DNA of 64,000 nt from Brevibacillus fortis (GTDB taxonomy: Bacteria; Bacillota; Bacilli; Brevibacillales; Brevibacillaceae), in NCBI RefSeq assembly GCF_003013395.1, contig NZ_PXZM01000036.1, positions 248,001 through 312,000 on the forward strand, read 5' to 3'. The notes under the pieces were generated by a model, which worked only from the letters and a program-made list of their open reading frames with translations, was not told the DNA's origin and searched no databases. A program made the translations under genes and the position numbers. Below, one piece after another: positions 1-9,138 of this stretch (positions are counted from its first letter, which is position 1; the number at the start of each line of letters is the position of its first letter).

Positions 1-1
1 C

Positions 2-1765
2 ATGGATCAACTTGTTCCACTCTACATAGACGTTCTCCGGGAATTGGAGCTACACGGCGTGGAATGGGTGCAAATCGATGAGCCTGCATTTGTACTGGAT
101 GTCTCGGAGCATGATCGCGCCATCATCAAACGCATCTATGCGCAAATCGGTGAGGCTCTACCGCATCTACAGTGCATGCTGCAAACCTATTTTGAAGCAG
201 TCGATTGGTACAAGGAGCTGGTTTCCTTACCAGTAAAAGGAATCGGTCTTGATTTTGTACACGGAGCGAAGCGCAATCTGGCCAATCTGAAAACAAACGG
301 GTTTCCAGCAGACAAGATTCTTGCGGCGGGAATCATCGATGGTCGAAACATATGGCGTGCGTCTATTGAGGAGAAATGGGAGCTAGTCAAAGAACTATCC
401 GAGATTGTACCACTCGAAAAGCTGTGGCTCCAGCCGTCCAGCAGCTTGTTACATGTACCTGTATCGGTTGAAGGAGAGGGTGACTTGCCAGAGGAAGTCG
501 TACCTGCATTGGCGTTTGCTGACGAAAAGCTGGGGGAAGTACAGCTCTTAGTCCAAGGAATCCGATATGGAAAATATGTGATTTCAAAAGAGATCGCCCA
601 AAATGAAGCAGACTTGCTCAAGGTGGCACTCTCCCCAGCAAGGAATCGACAGGAAGTGAAGAAGGCTTTACGTCAACTGGCTGCTGAAAATCCTGAAAGA
701 AGTGTTCCTTATCTCGAACGTCGAGAGATTCAACAAAAGATGTGGAAGTTGCCATTGCTGCCAACGACTACAATCGGAAGCTTCCCGCAGACGTCGGAGG
801 TTCGCCAAGCCCGACAACAGTTTAAAAAAGGGAACTGGACAGTGGAGCAATACGATGCTTTCATTCAGGCGCAAATCAAGGAATGGATCGATATACAAGA
901 AGAGCTGGGTCTGGATGTCCTCGTCCATGGGGAGTTCGAACGAACAGATATGGTGGAATATTTTGGCGAAAAGCTCGATGGCTTTTTGTTCACGAAAAAT
1001 GGCTGGGTTCAGTCATATGGTTCACGTTGCGTGAAGCCACCAATTATTTACGGAGATGTGGAGTTTGTTGCACCGATGACGGTCAAGGAAAGTGTGTATG
1101 CAAAATCCTTGACAGAAAAACCAATGAAAGGCATGCTAACAGGTCCTGCTACCATCTTAAATTGGTCATTTCCTCGAGTCGATGTCTCCAGACAAGAAGT
1201 GTGCGATCAAATCGCATTGGCATTGCGAAAAGAAGTAGAAGCCTTGGAAGAGGCGGGGATTCTCATGATTCAAGTCGATGAACCAGCACTTCGCGAAGGA
1301 TTGCCGCTGAAAAAAGAAGAGCAAGCAGCTTATCTCGAATGGGCTGTCAGAGCGTTTCGTCTAGCGACCTCCACTGTTGCGCCGAGAACGCAGATTCATA
1401 CACATATGTGCTATTGCGAATTCCATGATTTTATGGATGTCATCAGCGAACTCGATGCCGATGTGATTTCGATTGAAACTTCCCGAAGCCACGGAGAGCT
1501 CGTGTCTGTTTTCGAAACAAGTACGTATGACAAAGGTATCGGGCTCGGTGTATACGATATCCATAGTCCCCGAATTCCAGCGGTTTCAGAAATGGAAGAT
1601 ATGGTAGCACGGGGTGTACAAGTACTTCCGCCAGGTCAATTTTGGATTAACCCGGATTGCGGGCTGAAGACAAGAGGAAGGGATGAAACGGTTCAGTCAT
1701 TGCGCAACATGGTAGCGGCAACGAAGGCGATTCGGAGTCGTTTGACAGCTCAGTCGCAAAGATGA
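2..1765 (+). CDS. metE: Cobalamin-independent methionine synthase, 3' part
   Basis: Transfers a methyl group from 5-methyltetrahydropteroyltri-glutamate to homocysteine, the last step of methionine synthesis, in the cytoplasm. The family is about 750-770 residues. The 587 residues here are the C-terminal three quarters, and the reading frame is already open at base 2, so the true start lies outside the window. The catalytic barrel carries the zinc ligands: His and Cys in IHTHMCYC, Glu in ISIETS and Cys in NPDCGLKTR. The second-barrel entry TTTIGSFPQT is also present. The stop overlaps the region just before the thioesterase gene, suggesting co-transcription. The upstream control region is not visible. 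Confidence 0.97.
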   Translation: MDQLVPLYIDVLRELELHGVEWVQIDEPAFVLDVSEHDRAIIKRIYAQIGEALPHLQCMLQTYFEAVDWYKELVSLPVKGIGLDFVHGAKRNLANLKTNGFPADKILAAGIIDGRNIWRASIEEKWELVKELSEIVPLEKLWLQPSSSLLHVPVSVEGEGDLPEEVVPALAFADEKLGEVQLLVQGIRYGKYVISKEIAQNEADLLKVALSPARNRQEVKKALRQLAAENPERSVPYLERREIQQKMWKLPLLPTTTIGSFPQTSEVRQARQQFKKGNWTVEQYDAFIQAQIKEWIDIQEELGLDVLVHGEFERTDMVEYFGEKLDGFLFTKNGWVQSYGSRCVKPPIIYGDVEFVAPMTVKESVYAKSLTEKPMKGMLTGPATILNWSFPRVDVSRQEVCDQIALALRKEVEALEEAGILMIQVDEPALREGLPLKKEEQAAYLEWAVRAFRLATSTVAPRTQIHTHMCYCEFHDFMDVISELDADVISIETSRSHGELVSVFETSTYDKGIGLGVYDIHSPRIPAVSEMEDMVARGVQVLPPGQFWINPDCGLKTRGRDETVQSLRNMVAATKAIRSRLTAQSQR

Positions 1766-1788
1766 ACATCATGGGAGGAGCCATACAA

Positions 1789-2265
1789 ATGATGACGGAA
1801 TCACGACCGATCCAACAATCGAGGACCTTTTTGACGGATCTCGTCTTTCCACCGGATACCAATCACCACCATACCATTTTCGGCGGGAAAGTCATGGCGT
1901 ATGTGGACAAGATCGCCTGCATTGCTGCGATGCGACATTGCCGTAAGCCTGTTGTCACTGCGTCCAGCGATTCCTTCGATTTTCTTGCACCAATCAAGAC
2001 GGGGGAAGCGATCAACCTGGAAGCATATGTTACTTGGACCCATAAGACATCGATGGAAGTATTCGTGAAGGTGGAATCAGAGAATTTGTTGACGGGGGAA
2101 AAACGGATAACAGCCCGTGCCTATTTGACGATGATTGCCCTCGATGATGAAGGAAAGCCAACAGTTGTTCCAGGTGTCATACCTGAGACAGCGGAAGAAC
2201 GCATGCAGTATGAAAAAGCAAAGGAACGCCATGTATTGAGAAGGAAGCGGAAGGTAGAGATGTAA
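1789..2265 (+). CDS. Acyl-CoA thioesterase, hotdog fold (YkhA-like)
   Basis: A 158-residue hotdog-fold thioesterase that hydrolyses acyl-CoA to free acid and CoA. The family core is visible as FPPDTNHHHTIFGGKVMAY and the following helix. This Asn/His-rich loop plus GG is typical of the YkhA/YciA type. The frame is open back to an ATG at 1762 overlapping the metE stop. A GGGAGGAG site at 1773-1780 places translation at ATG 1789 (or the adjacent ATG 1792). The substrate chain length cannot be read from sequence. It is probably read through from metE, with a hairpin terminator after it. Confidence 0.9.
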   Translation: MMTESRPIQQSRTFLTDLVFPPDTNHHHTIFGGKVMAYVDKIACIAAMRHCRKPVVTASSDSFDFLAPIKTGEAINLEAYVTWTHKTSMEVFVKVESENLLTGEKRITARAYLTMIALDDEGKPTVVPGVIPETAEERMQYEKAKERHVLRRKRKVEM

Positions 2266-2279
2266 GTAAAAATACAATA

Positions 2280-2330
2280 GATGCCTCTGGTCAGCTTGCT
2301 TGCAACAGATCACCGGGGGCATCTTTATTT
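2280..2330 (+). terminator. Terminator after metE-thioesterase
   Basis: The arms GATGCCTCTGGT and ACCGGGGGCATC pair with two G-U pairs and are followed by a T-rich tract. Confidence 0.75.
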
Positions 2331-2424
2331 TGCATGTACGCTAAAAATCTTTGAAATACTTGCCCTGTTTTACACATATATACATCCCTCAGTGTATTCT
2401 TAATTACTTTGATTAAAACACAAA

Positions 2425-2649
2425 TGACCCGCAAGGGGGCACTTTTCCACCATACGGGTCACAGATCACCCTTGACGTAAAGGCGGTTTTTTTGGGAGTG
2501 TTAGAAGTAAATTTAAGCGGAAAAAAGCAGCCCATCCTAGCTTTTGAATTGCTAAAATAGGCTGCATTTTTTTGTGCTATTGTTCAAGTAACATTTAACT
2601 TATGTGGTACCAACACGTCCTCGTCGATTAACACGAGGGCGTGCTTTTT
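2425..2649. terminator. Cluster of three further hairpins in the 2266-2769 gene-free stretch
   Basis: Three inverted repeats follow one another. TGACCCG/CGGGTCA (2425-2461) has no clear T tract. The 2521-2573 hairpin has arms GCAGCC/GGCTGC, flanked by A6 and T7, so it could act on either strand. The third, 2614-2649, has arms CACGTCCTCGT/ACGAGGGCGTG followed by T5. No gene is seen between 2266 and 2769. Confidence 0.6.
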
Positions 2650-2769
2650 AATGATATTATCTTGAAATGTTGGAATAATATGTGACACAAACAATTGCCC
2701 CTCCGTCTTACCATTGGTAAGGTCAAACCGAACTTATCCACAAATCTGAACACTTTTTGGAGGTGCCCA

Positions 2770-4464
2770 ATGAAACTCAATCCATCGATGATGTCGGTTA
2801 TAGCGGCGTGCTTACTTGCCTCTGCACCAGCATGGACTACCCATCAACCAACGGTACAAGGAGCAAGCGATGTGAAAAAGGAAGAGACTCAAAAAAATGA
2901 TTATTCCCAATATGTTCAGAATTCTCTGGACAAGCTATTTGAGGCGATTCCAGAGTTGAAAGGTTATCGACTAATAGATAAACATTATGAGGAAGACAGC
3001 TTTCGCGGTTATCCGTCACCGATCTGGAGCTTGAACTTCACCAACATGCCAAAAACAGATGAAACAGAAGAGTATGACGCATACTCTTCAGTTAGCCTTG
3101 AGCTGGATGCGCATACGGGCCGACTGCTTTTCATGGATATCCAAAATCCAGCATGGGCATCAACCGATTATCCGGAAGAAAAGCTTGCCAGAGACAAGGC
3201 TTCAACTTTTATCGAGGACTTATTCGGTACGGAAGCAAAACAGCTGAGGGACGAACAAAAACTCAGCAGAGGAAAAGCAGGATCAGGTGACGGGAAAGGC
3301 AACAAGCTGGAATGGGCTCGCTCCACCGTGAAATACCACTCTCTCATCAATGACATCCCTCTGTCCAACAACTCTATCTCCGTATCCGTTGATCATGCTG
3401 GCCATATTATTCGCTATGAAGCGTATGATTTCATCGGTCCTAGCGAAGTGAACTGGCCTGATCCGAAAAAAGCGATAACACTTGAGGAAGCTAGCAAAAT
3501 CTATAAGGACAAGATTAAGATTGACCTGGTATACATATCGAAGCAGCCGATTTCCTATGCTCAAAATGGAAAACCGGCAGAAAAAAAACCGATGCTTATT
3601 TATCAACTGAATACCATTGGTTGGATCGATGCTCTAACCGGCAAAGTCATAGGGGAAGAAGCTGAACTGGTAGAGGAGGGTGTTCGTGTAAAAGGAGAAG
3701 GGAAAAGCATCAAAATAGCTTCCCGCGAACAAGGAGAGAAATGGCTGAAAACGCAGTTTGGTATTGATGTTTCAGGTGCGACCTTTGAATACGATGATCA
3801 CAAGGACAATCTTTTAGAAGGACTTCAGACAATCGAATCCTATCGTTGGATGAACGATTCAAATAAAGGTACGCCTGCATTTGAGCTGGTGAGCCTCACG
3901 ACAGATGAACAGAGTGATCGGCTCATCGACTTCGATCTGAATTTGTCAAACCAACGAAAATCAGAGTTGAAAATTAGTGTAGAGAAAGCGAAGAATAAAG
4001 CGATCGCAGCACTCGTACCTTATCTTGACCCGGCGTTAACTGAGCTCTCGCTTATCGTAGAGACTCCTGAAGAAGATATTCCAGAGTGGGTAGACAAGAG
4101 CAAGCTGGATAAGGAAGAGGATAAAGAGTATTCATTCACTTTCCTCGGAAAACGCAACGGGATCGAAGTATCTGACGAGTCTTATATGGTGGGTGTAGAC
4201 AAGGCAACGGGTACAATTACAGAGTTAAACCTCCAGCCTCTCAAACCGGGCATTACCCTTCCAGATTCTAAGAAGATTGTAAGTGCAGCAGAAGCAAAAG
4301 AATCGATTCAACAAGAAATTGACCTGGAACTGGTCTACGTGTGGGAGCAGTATGATGGTCAAAGAGCTCCCAAACCGCAGTTGGTCTATCAGCGCAAATG
4401 GAAGAATGGATATAGCTTTATCGATGCTTCGACAGGGGAGCTCGTCAAGGTGTCCCGCCAATAA
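2770..4464 (+). CDS. Secreted YcdB/PepSY-like protein
   Basis: A 564-residue exported protein. The start is set by TTTGGAGGTG eight bases ahead of ATG 2770, although the frame is open further up. An N-terminal signal peptide (about residues 1-30, with AACLLASAPAW) is followed by repeated PepSY-like units. Each has a hydrophobic strand then a Gly-containing turn: LELDAHTGRLLFMD, VSVDHAGHIIRYEA, IGWIDALTGKVIGEE, VDKATGTITELNL and FIDASTGELVKV. Such YcdB/YcdC-domain proteins are common in Bacillaceae but of unknown function; PepSY units often inhibit or chaperone secreted proteases. It stands alone, with hairpins before and a terminator after. Confidence 0.8.
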   Translation: MKLNPSMMSVIAACLLASAPAWTTHQPTVQGASDVKKEETQKNDYSQYVQNSLDKLFEAIPELKGYRLIDKHYEEDSFRGYPSPIWSLNFTNMPKTDETEEYDAYSSVSLELDAHTGRLLFMDIQNPAWASTDYPEEKLARDKASTFIEDLFGTEAKQLRDEQKLSRGKAGSGDGKGNKLEWARSTVKYHSLINDIPLSNNSISVSVDHAGHIIRYEAYDFIGPSEVNWPDPKKAITLEEASKIYKDKIKIDLVYISKQPISYAQNGKPAEKKPMLIYQLNTIGWIDALTGKVIGEEAELVEEGVRVKGEGKSIKIASREQGEKWLKTQFGIDVSGATFEYDDHKDNLLEGLQTIESYRWMNDSNKGTPAFELVSLTTDEQSDRLIDFDLNLSNQRKSELKISVEKAKNKAIAALVPYLDPALTELSLIVETPEEDIPEWVDKSKLDKEEDKEYSFTFLGKRNGIEVSDESYMVGVDKATGTITELNLQPLKPGITLPDSKKIVSAAEAKESIQQEIDLELVYVWEQYDGQRAPKPQLVYQRKWKNGYSFIDASTGELVKVSRQ

Positions 4465-4470
4465 TTGACG

Positions 4471-4510
4471 CAACAGCCGATTTGCTCTCACAGCAATATC
4501 GGCTGTTTTG
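4471..4510 (+). terminator. Terminator after the YcdB-like gene
   Basis: The arms AACAGCCGAT and ATCGGCTGTT are followed by a short T run. Confidence 0.8.
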
Positions 4511-4945
4511 GTGCGCCTAGCATTGGCGTCGTCTCAAGGTGTTCGATGAAAATATTGTTTTAGACTGTGAAAATAAAGTATTCGACTCGATAAAATATAG
4601 TTATAGACTCACACGAACTTGGCCACCAGTCTACAACTTATTTTTCAAAGGGAAACGAATATGAAGATAGAAAACCGCTTAAAATGAACATTTGCAAGCC
4701 AGAATCAAATGTACACGCCGAAGTGAAGAGTACCAAACCAAGTGCAACAGATGCAGACAAAAGATTATTAAATGTTTTTCTCACAATTAATTAAACCTCT
4801 TTCAAATAAATACGAATCTACATTCCAATCTTGTGATCTCTCAATAAGGCGAATCGTTTTGCATATTGGGGTTGAGCAAGATACGTGTATCCTGGCCAAA
4901 CCCCTGAGTAGCTTTTCAAAAGAGTAGTGCTGCTCCTATTTAGGA
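4511..4945. other. AT-rich gene-free stretch
   Basis: No gene with a plausible ribosome binding site is seen. It lies between two converging genes. The only structure noticed is a hairpin at about 4868-4906, with arms GGGGTT/AACCCC and an inner palindrome ATACGTGTAT, but no T tract. The marked AT richness begins the accessory-looking part of the window. Confidence 0.4.
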
Positions 4946-6313
4946 TTAATGAAGATTGTTAATCCAGTCAGAGACATCTGCAATTACCTGTGAATCAACA
5001 TGAGCGGGTATATTATAAATACTACCGTCAAATTTATCCGCAGAGCCACCTGGCATGAAAAGGTGATTCAATCCTGGATAAAGTTTCATACTCACGTTGT
5101 TTTTACCGGCTACAGCTTCTTGCCACAGTTTAAAATCTACTTGAGTTGAGACATGAAAATCACTTGTCCCTTGAATGATAAACATAGGTATGGTAAGATT
5201 ATGGGTGATGCTAACTCCATCAATAGCATTCAGACTTTTCCAGTAACTAGTGGGGTAGCCTAGTAAAACACCGGAGTTCTCAGACGGATCAAGTTTTTTA
5301 ACCTTCTGTACTTCTGATTTTATCTTGTCCAATTCCGCTTTTTTCTGTTCTTCCGTTAGAGTTGTATCTTGTGCCAAGCGCATTTTAGTTTGGGACAAAA
5401 CGGCATCTTCTAAGCGGCTCAAGGTACCTGCCATTGAGACAAAAGCTTTTATTTCTGGGTTGTCCTGCGCAACTTTTGGTCCCATTAGACCACCTTGGCT
5501 GTGACCGATCAGATAGATTCTGTTGTTATCAATTCTTGTATCTTCTTTGGCAAGTCGAACAGCATCCTTAGCATCAAACAAATATTCAGTTTCAATGTCC
5601 GGGACGATCTCATTAGGATAGGCGTAAGAGCGTTTGTCAAAACGGATAGAGGCAATCCCTCTATCAGCAAGGCCATGTGCAATATCCGCTAAGGGACGAT
5701 TAAGACCTGTGCCAATAATCGAATCCATATTATTAGGACCGGAGCCAGAGAGCAAAATTGCTACAGGTGGCTTTTCTATTCCTTTTGGAAGAGTGAGCAA
5801 CCCATTCAATTTTTTCTCCGAATTCCCAACCTTAATCGAAGATTCCGCCCATTTGTCGCTTTGTTGTGGTTTAACTATGAGTGGCTGCAGTTGACTTTGA
5901 ATGTCGGATACTTTGCCATTCTCCGTATACACAAAAGTAGATTGCAAATTAAATTTTCGATGTACGGTAGTAATAGATAATCTCCCAGTTTTGTCATCCA
6001 AATTAAATGCTTCGGATTCAACATCTAGAGCAGATCCTAATTGAGCGAAAAGATTGTTCCACTTTTTGGCAAACTCTTCCTTTGACAGTTTACTAGCCAT
6101 TTCATCCGTTACATTTACATATAGTTGATCGAAATCTTGCTTTTGAAACTGCTCTAAATAGGCAGCGCTTTTTACTTTCAAAGTCTTTTCATCAAAACGT
6201 TGAGTTGCGCTTTGATTTTGTGAAAGTTCATTAGGCATTGACGGAGTCGTGGAGCATGCTGCAAGCGAGAGTACGATTGCACCCGCAATAATAGGTTGGA
6301 AAAATTTGTTCAT
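4946..6313 (-). CDS. Lipoprotein: DUF3887 plus alpha/beta hydrolase
   Basis: A 455-residue membrane-anchored hydrolase. GGAGGG, eight bases upstream, selects the ATG at 6313. The signal peptide ends in LSLAAC, giving a lipidated Cys20. Residues about 45-140 resemble a DUF3887 domain. Residues about 150-455 form an alpha/beta hydrolase with the nucleophile elbow GHSQGG, a likely acid Asp in QGTSDFH and the catalytic His in PGLNHLFMPGG. It is the last gene of the GntR-ATPase-permease operon, about 85 bases after the permease, so it may process a compound handled by that transporter. The substrate is unknown. Confidence 0.85.
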   Translation of the reverse strand: MNKFFQPIIAGAIVLSLAACSTTPSMPNELSQNQSATQRFDEKTLKVKSAAYLEQFQKQDFDQLYVNVTDEMASKLSKEEFAKKWNNLFAQLGSALDVESEAFNLDDKTGRLSITTVHRKFNLQSTFVYTENGKVSDIQSQLQPLIVKPQQSDKWAESSIKVGNSEKKLNGLLTLPKGIEKPPVAILLSGSGPNNMDSIIGTGLNRPLADIAHGLADRGIASIRFDKRSYAYPNEIVPDIETEYLFDAKDAVRLAKEDTRIDNNRIYLIGHSQGGLMGPKVAQDNPEIKAFVSMAGTLSRLEDAVLSQTKMRLAQDTTLTEEQKKAELDKIKSEVQKVKKLDPSENSGVLLGYPTSYWKSLNAIDGVSITHNLTIPMFIIQGTSDFHVSTQVDFKLWQEAVAGKNNVSMKLYPGLNHLFMPGGSADKFDGSIYNIPAHVDSQVIADVSDWINNLH

Positions 6314-6398
6314 TATATTACCCTCCATTTATAAGTAGTTTCATAGTGTGTACAGCAGAAAGCAGGGAGTAGAGAAGTGCCTTTGGAGTCTAACTGAT

Positions 6399-7088
6399 TT
6401 AGATTCTTTTGCGACTCACGGCCAGAACACATAAAATATAGACAACAACTGATACCCCAAGACAACCTAAGATTTGAATGACCGCGTTTGGAGTAAAGAT
6501 TAAAGTATCGAATATTGAGACCAATACTTTTCTAAGTGAAGCAATCGGTGTAAATACACTAATGACGGCTACAATTAAAATATTCGTAAGCCAGCCATAC
6601 CAAGTTCCTTGGATAGTAGTAAGTGTGTGAACAATCAAAGCAACCATGAACAAGAATACAAAGTGGCGAATAAAGGCAACAATAGCACCATTGTTATTCC
6701 AACCAAAGACTGTAAATGGATTGGCGACAACGCCATTGGTACCTACAGGCAGGGATTTATCTAAATAAAAGTAACAAAACGCAGTAAATAGAGAAATAAC
6801 GAAAGAGAAAACAACATAATTGATTACGACACCTCTCGTATAATCGAGCTTCTTCACGTTAAAATTCATAAGCTTTCGGAAATTCCTTGCGGGTATTAGA
6901 ATAGCACTTATTAAGATGATGAAATAGGAGTAAAAACCAAAGCTAAGCGAAAAGCCCCCTTCATTAGATGTATTGAATAGATTATTAATGATATAGCTGA
7001 TTAGTTGTAGGCCGATCAGCCCTAAAAAAATGAAGTAAGATAATTTGACCTTCTTAAAATTCAATTTTGCTACTGCTAGTGCATTCAT
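6399..7088 (-). CDS. ABC exporter permease subunit
   Basis: A 229-residue polytopic membrane protein with six predicted helices, for example YFIFLGLIGLQLISYII, FVISLFTAFCYFYL and LGCLGVSVVVYILCVLAV. GAGGAGG precedes the ATG at 7088. It lies 42 bases after the ATPase gene and has the size and topology of ABC-2/YtrC-type permeases. The family assignment rests on its position and topology, because no diagnostic motif is visible. The transported compound is unknown; related exporters respond to cell-wall antibiotics. Confidence 0.75.
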   Translation of the reverse strand: MNALAVAKLNFKKVKLSYFIFLGLIGLQLISYIINNLFNTSNEGGFSLSFGFYSYFIILISAILIPARNFRKLMNFNVKKLDYTRGVVINYVVFSFVISLFTAFCYFYLDKSLPVGTNGVVANPFTVFGWNNNGAIVAFIRHFVFLFMVALIVHTLTTIQGTWYGWLTNILIVAVISVFTPIASLRKVLVSIFDTLIFTPNAVIQILGCLGVSVVVYILCVLAVSRKRI

Positions 7089-7130
7089 CTTTTATTCCTC
7101 CTCATTCTATGTTTCTTCACGAAAGCCTTT

Positions 7131-7967
7131 TTATTCTTCCCCAACAAGACTAATGAAGAAATCCTGTAGACCCAATGGCGAAACCATTACCATATCTGTA
7201 TCCTCAATTGGCTTGTCAAAAATGTATTGCGATACAAATCCACCCACTTTCTTTGCACCGATTATATGCAGACCTTGAGTCAACTGCTCGACGACTTTAG
7301 CCGGACCTGTTACGGAATAGGCCATTTCATCAATATCGGTAGTATCGGCATATAATTTGAGTTCTCCCTGGTCAATGATAAGGAGTTTTTCTGCTACTCT
7401 GGAGATTTCATCTATCAGGTGCGTGGAAACAATAATCACTTTTTGTTTCTGTTCGTTACAATCCTGTAAGAGGTCGTAAAAATTTTTACGAGTGATAGCA
7501 TCAAAGCCTAAAACCGGTTCGTCCAGAATAATTACTGCTTTGTTGCTGGCCATACCAAGAATCGTATTGACCATAACCTTCATCCCAAAAGATGCTTGCT
7601 CATATTTTTTGTTCAAATCAAGTTTGAATCTTTGAGAAATCTCGGTTGCAAAATGGATATCAAACTGACTATGCAATTCTTTTGCCGTCTTAAACAAATC
7701 CTTAATACGCATGTTAAAATGCTCTGCATCACTAGCAACGAAATGGACTTGCTCCGGCATATGAAGCATATCCACTGGATTTCCGTTCACTGTGACTTTA
7801 CCGGAGCTAGCATTATGGTGACCTGCAATTAATTTGAGAAAGGTCGTTTTGCCTGCTCCGTTTCTACCCAGCAGACAATAGATGCCGGGTGAATCCAGGG
7901 TTACGGAAAAGTTCCGTAACCCAATGTTTTTTCCATAATTCTTGGTTACATTGGATAGACTAATCAT
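7131..7967 (-). CDS. ABC transporter ATP-binding protein (YtrB-like)
   Basis: A 278-residue ATPase that powers the neighbouring permease. Walker A is GRNGAGKTT and Walker B is AVIILDEP. The H-loop is in VSTHLIDE. The signature region reads QASFGMKVMV instead of LSGGQ, a degenerate form also found in YtrB-type exporters. A 70-residue C-terminal extension follows the ATPase core. The AAAGGAGG site lies inside the end of the GntR gene, which overlaps by eight bases, so the two are translationally coupled. Confidence 0.92.
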   Translation of the reverse strand: MISLSNVTKNYGKNIGLRNFSVTLDSPGIYCLLGRNGAGKTTFLKLIAGHHNASSGKVTVNGNPVDMLHMPEQVHFVASDAEHFNMRIKDLFKTAKELHSQFDIHFATEISQRFKLDLNKKYEQASFGMKVMVNTILGMASNKAVIILDEPVLGFDAITRKNFYDLLQDCNEQKQKVIIVSTHLIDEISRVAEKLLIIDQGELKLYADTTDIDEMAYSVTGPAKVVEQLTQGLHIIGAKKVGGFVSQYIFDKPIEDTDMVMVSPLGLQDFFISLVGEE

Positions 7968-8301
7968 CGATTTCCTCCTTTATTAACTTAATAATTTCGT
8001 CTCGTGAGATACCAATTTTCACCGATTGTCGCAGCGTATCTAACAGTTCTTTTTTCCTCTCATTCAATATGATTTGCTTTGCTTCGTGAGTGACTGCCAT
8101 TCCGATTCCACGCTTTTTGTAGAGGACCCCTTTATCTGCGAGAATACTAACAGCCTTTACCGATGTAGTTGGATTTACTGAGAGAAGTTTAGAAATTTGA
8201 GTGGTTGAAATAATCAAGTCATCCGGGTTGTATGTTCCTGATAAAATGTCATTTTCAATCATCTCTGCAACCTGTGCAAATACGGGTTTCTCAGTTCTCA
8301 T
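7960..8301 (-). CDS. GntR-family repressor, YtrA type
   Basis: A 113-residue cytoplasmic regulator with an N-terminal winged helix (QVAEMIENDILSGTYNPDD, then LLSVNPTTSVKAVSIL as the recognition helix). It has only a short helical C-terminus, as in the YtrA subfamily, which lacks a large effector domain. As first gene of the ABC operon it probably autoregulates the operon. GGTGG precedes the ATG at 8301, and a palindromic site sits at the promoter. Confidence 0.92.
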   Translation of the reverse strand: MRTEKPVFAQVAEMIENDILSGTYNPDDLIISTTQISKLLSVNPTTSVKAVSILADKGVLYKKRGIGMAVTHEAKQIILNERKKELLDTLRQSVKIGISRDEIIKLIKEEIDD

Positions 8302-8330
8302 TGCACCACCTGTATTTCTTAAGGTTATAT

Positions 8331-8384
8331 GGTTAATGGTTCAAGTCACTAACCCAATTTACAATAGACCTTTACACATGTCAA
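8331..8384 (-). promoter_or_regulatory. Promoter and operator of the GntR-ABC operon
   Basis: Reading leftward: -35 TTGACA (8384-8379), a 17-base spacer and -10 TAAATT (8361-8356). Directly downstream is an interrupted palindrome with arms GGTTAATG and CACTAACC (8331-8354), overlapping the likely transcription start. The position fits repression by the YtrA-like regulator. Confidence 0.7.
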
Positions 8385-8605
8385 GTTGGATATTTGTGGT
8401 GGGTGCTCGTCAATGTAGGACGGTGATAGTGATGCAATTTGTTCATAACAGGTGCAGCGTCTTGAGTGTTTTCAATAATAATCTTTGGTATAAAGGTAAG
8501 AAAATCAATGATTAATCTATATTTTGTACCTTTTCCTTGTTCAATAATGTGTAGTTAGCATCAGCGTAAAGAGGTGTTACTAACCTCTAATGCCAAATAT
8601 TACAC

Positions 8606-8701
8606 ATGCGTATTTCTCTTGGAGCCATCTTTAGTACAGAGGGTGAGGAAGGTGTTGGAGGTAGTGGCAAAAGCTTAATAAATATGGTATCCGATCTGTA
8701 A
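8606..8701 (+). other. Short 31-codon reading frame, possible gene tail
   Basis: An ATG at 8606 opens a 31-residue frame rich in Gly and Glu (GEEGVGGSGKSL) that ends 29 bases before the immunity-like gene. There is no good ribosome binding site, so it looks more like a decayed C-terminus than a gene. If the next gene is an immunity gene, a lost toxin would be expected here. This is speculative. The rest of 8385-8730 holds nothing recognised. Confidence 0.2.
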
Positions 8702-8730
8702 AACTAAAACGAACTCATAGGAGAAGCGTA

Positions 8731-9017
8731 ATGGGACCATTTGAACAAGTCTAAAAAATTGTATTCTATCCTCTAAAGAACTGTTTAGCATTAATGATCT
8801 CGAGGAAGTCATGCATTTTTATAAGCATGCTGAGTATGATATGGCGTTTGAGGGACTCTTAATTGAGCTTATTAGTGTACGACGATACCCATCTAATTTT
8901 GATTATTTGGAATGGATAGAACTTGGGAAGCACTACCAACTGGATAAATACGCAGTATTCGATGAAATGATATGGGAGAAATTCATGCAATGGGGCAAAT
9001 CATACTGTTCAAGATAA
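8731..9017 (+). pseudogene. Frameshifted small immunity-like gene
   Basis: AGGAGAAG precedes ATG 8731, which reads MGPFEQV then a stop at 8752. The frame offset by one base continues without stop from 8745 to 9017. A single missing base near 8751 would join them into a helical protein of about 95 residues (KNCILSSKELFSINDLEE, then MHFYKHAEYDMAFEGLLIEL). The YDMAFEGLLIEL helix resembles small MafI-like contact-inhibition immunity proteins. This is from memory of the family pattern and needs a search. The change is beside an A6 run (8753-8758), so a sequencing error is possible. Confidence 0.5.
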
Positions 9018-9068
9018 CTGATAACTACTTGAACTTACGGGTTTGATAACGTAAAAACACACCAAGTC

Positions 9069-9100
9069 AAAGCTGCCGAGAAGATGATCGGTAGCTTTGT
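9069..9100 (+). terminator. Terminator after the immunity-like gene
   Basis: The arms AAAGCTGCCGA and TCGGTAGCTTT form a stem. The IS110 element begins immediately beyond it. Confidence 0.65.
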
Positions 9101-9138
9101 TACGCTCCCTCGAAGTGATTCAGTATCCTCACTCAAGC

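Noticed and set aside
8751-8760. Programmed frameshift at the A6 run in the immunity-like gene
   Set aside because: The stop TAA lies before the A run in the starting frame, so slippage on the run could not bypass it. A simple indel or sequencing error is a better reading.
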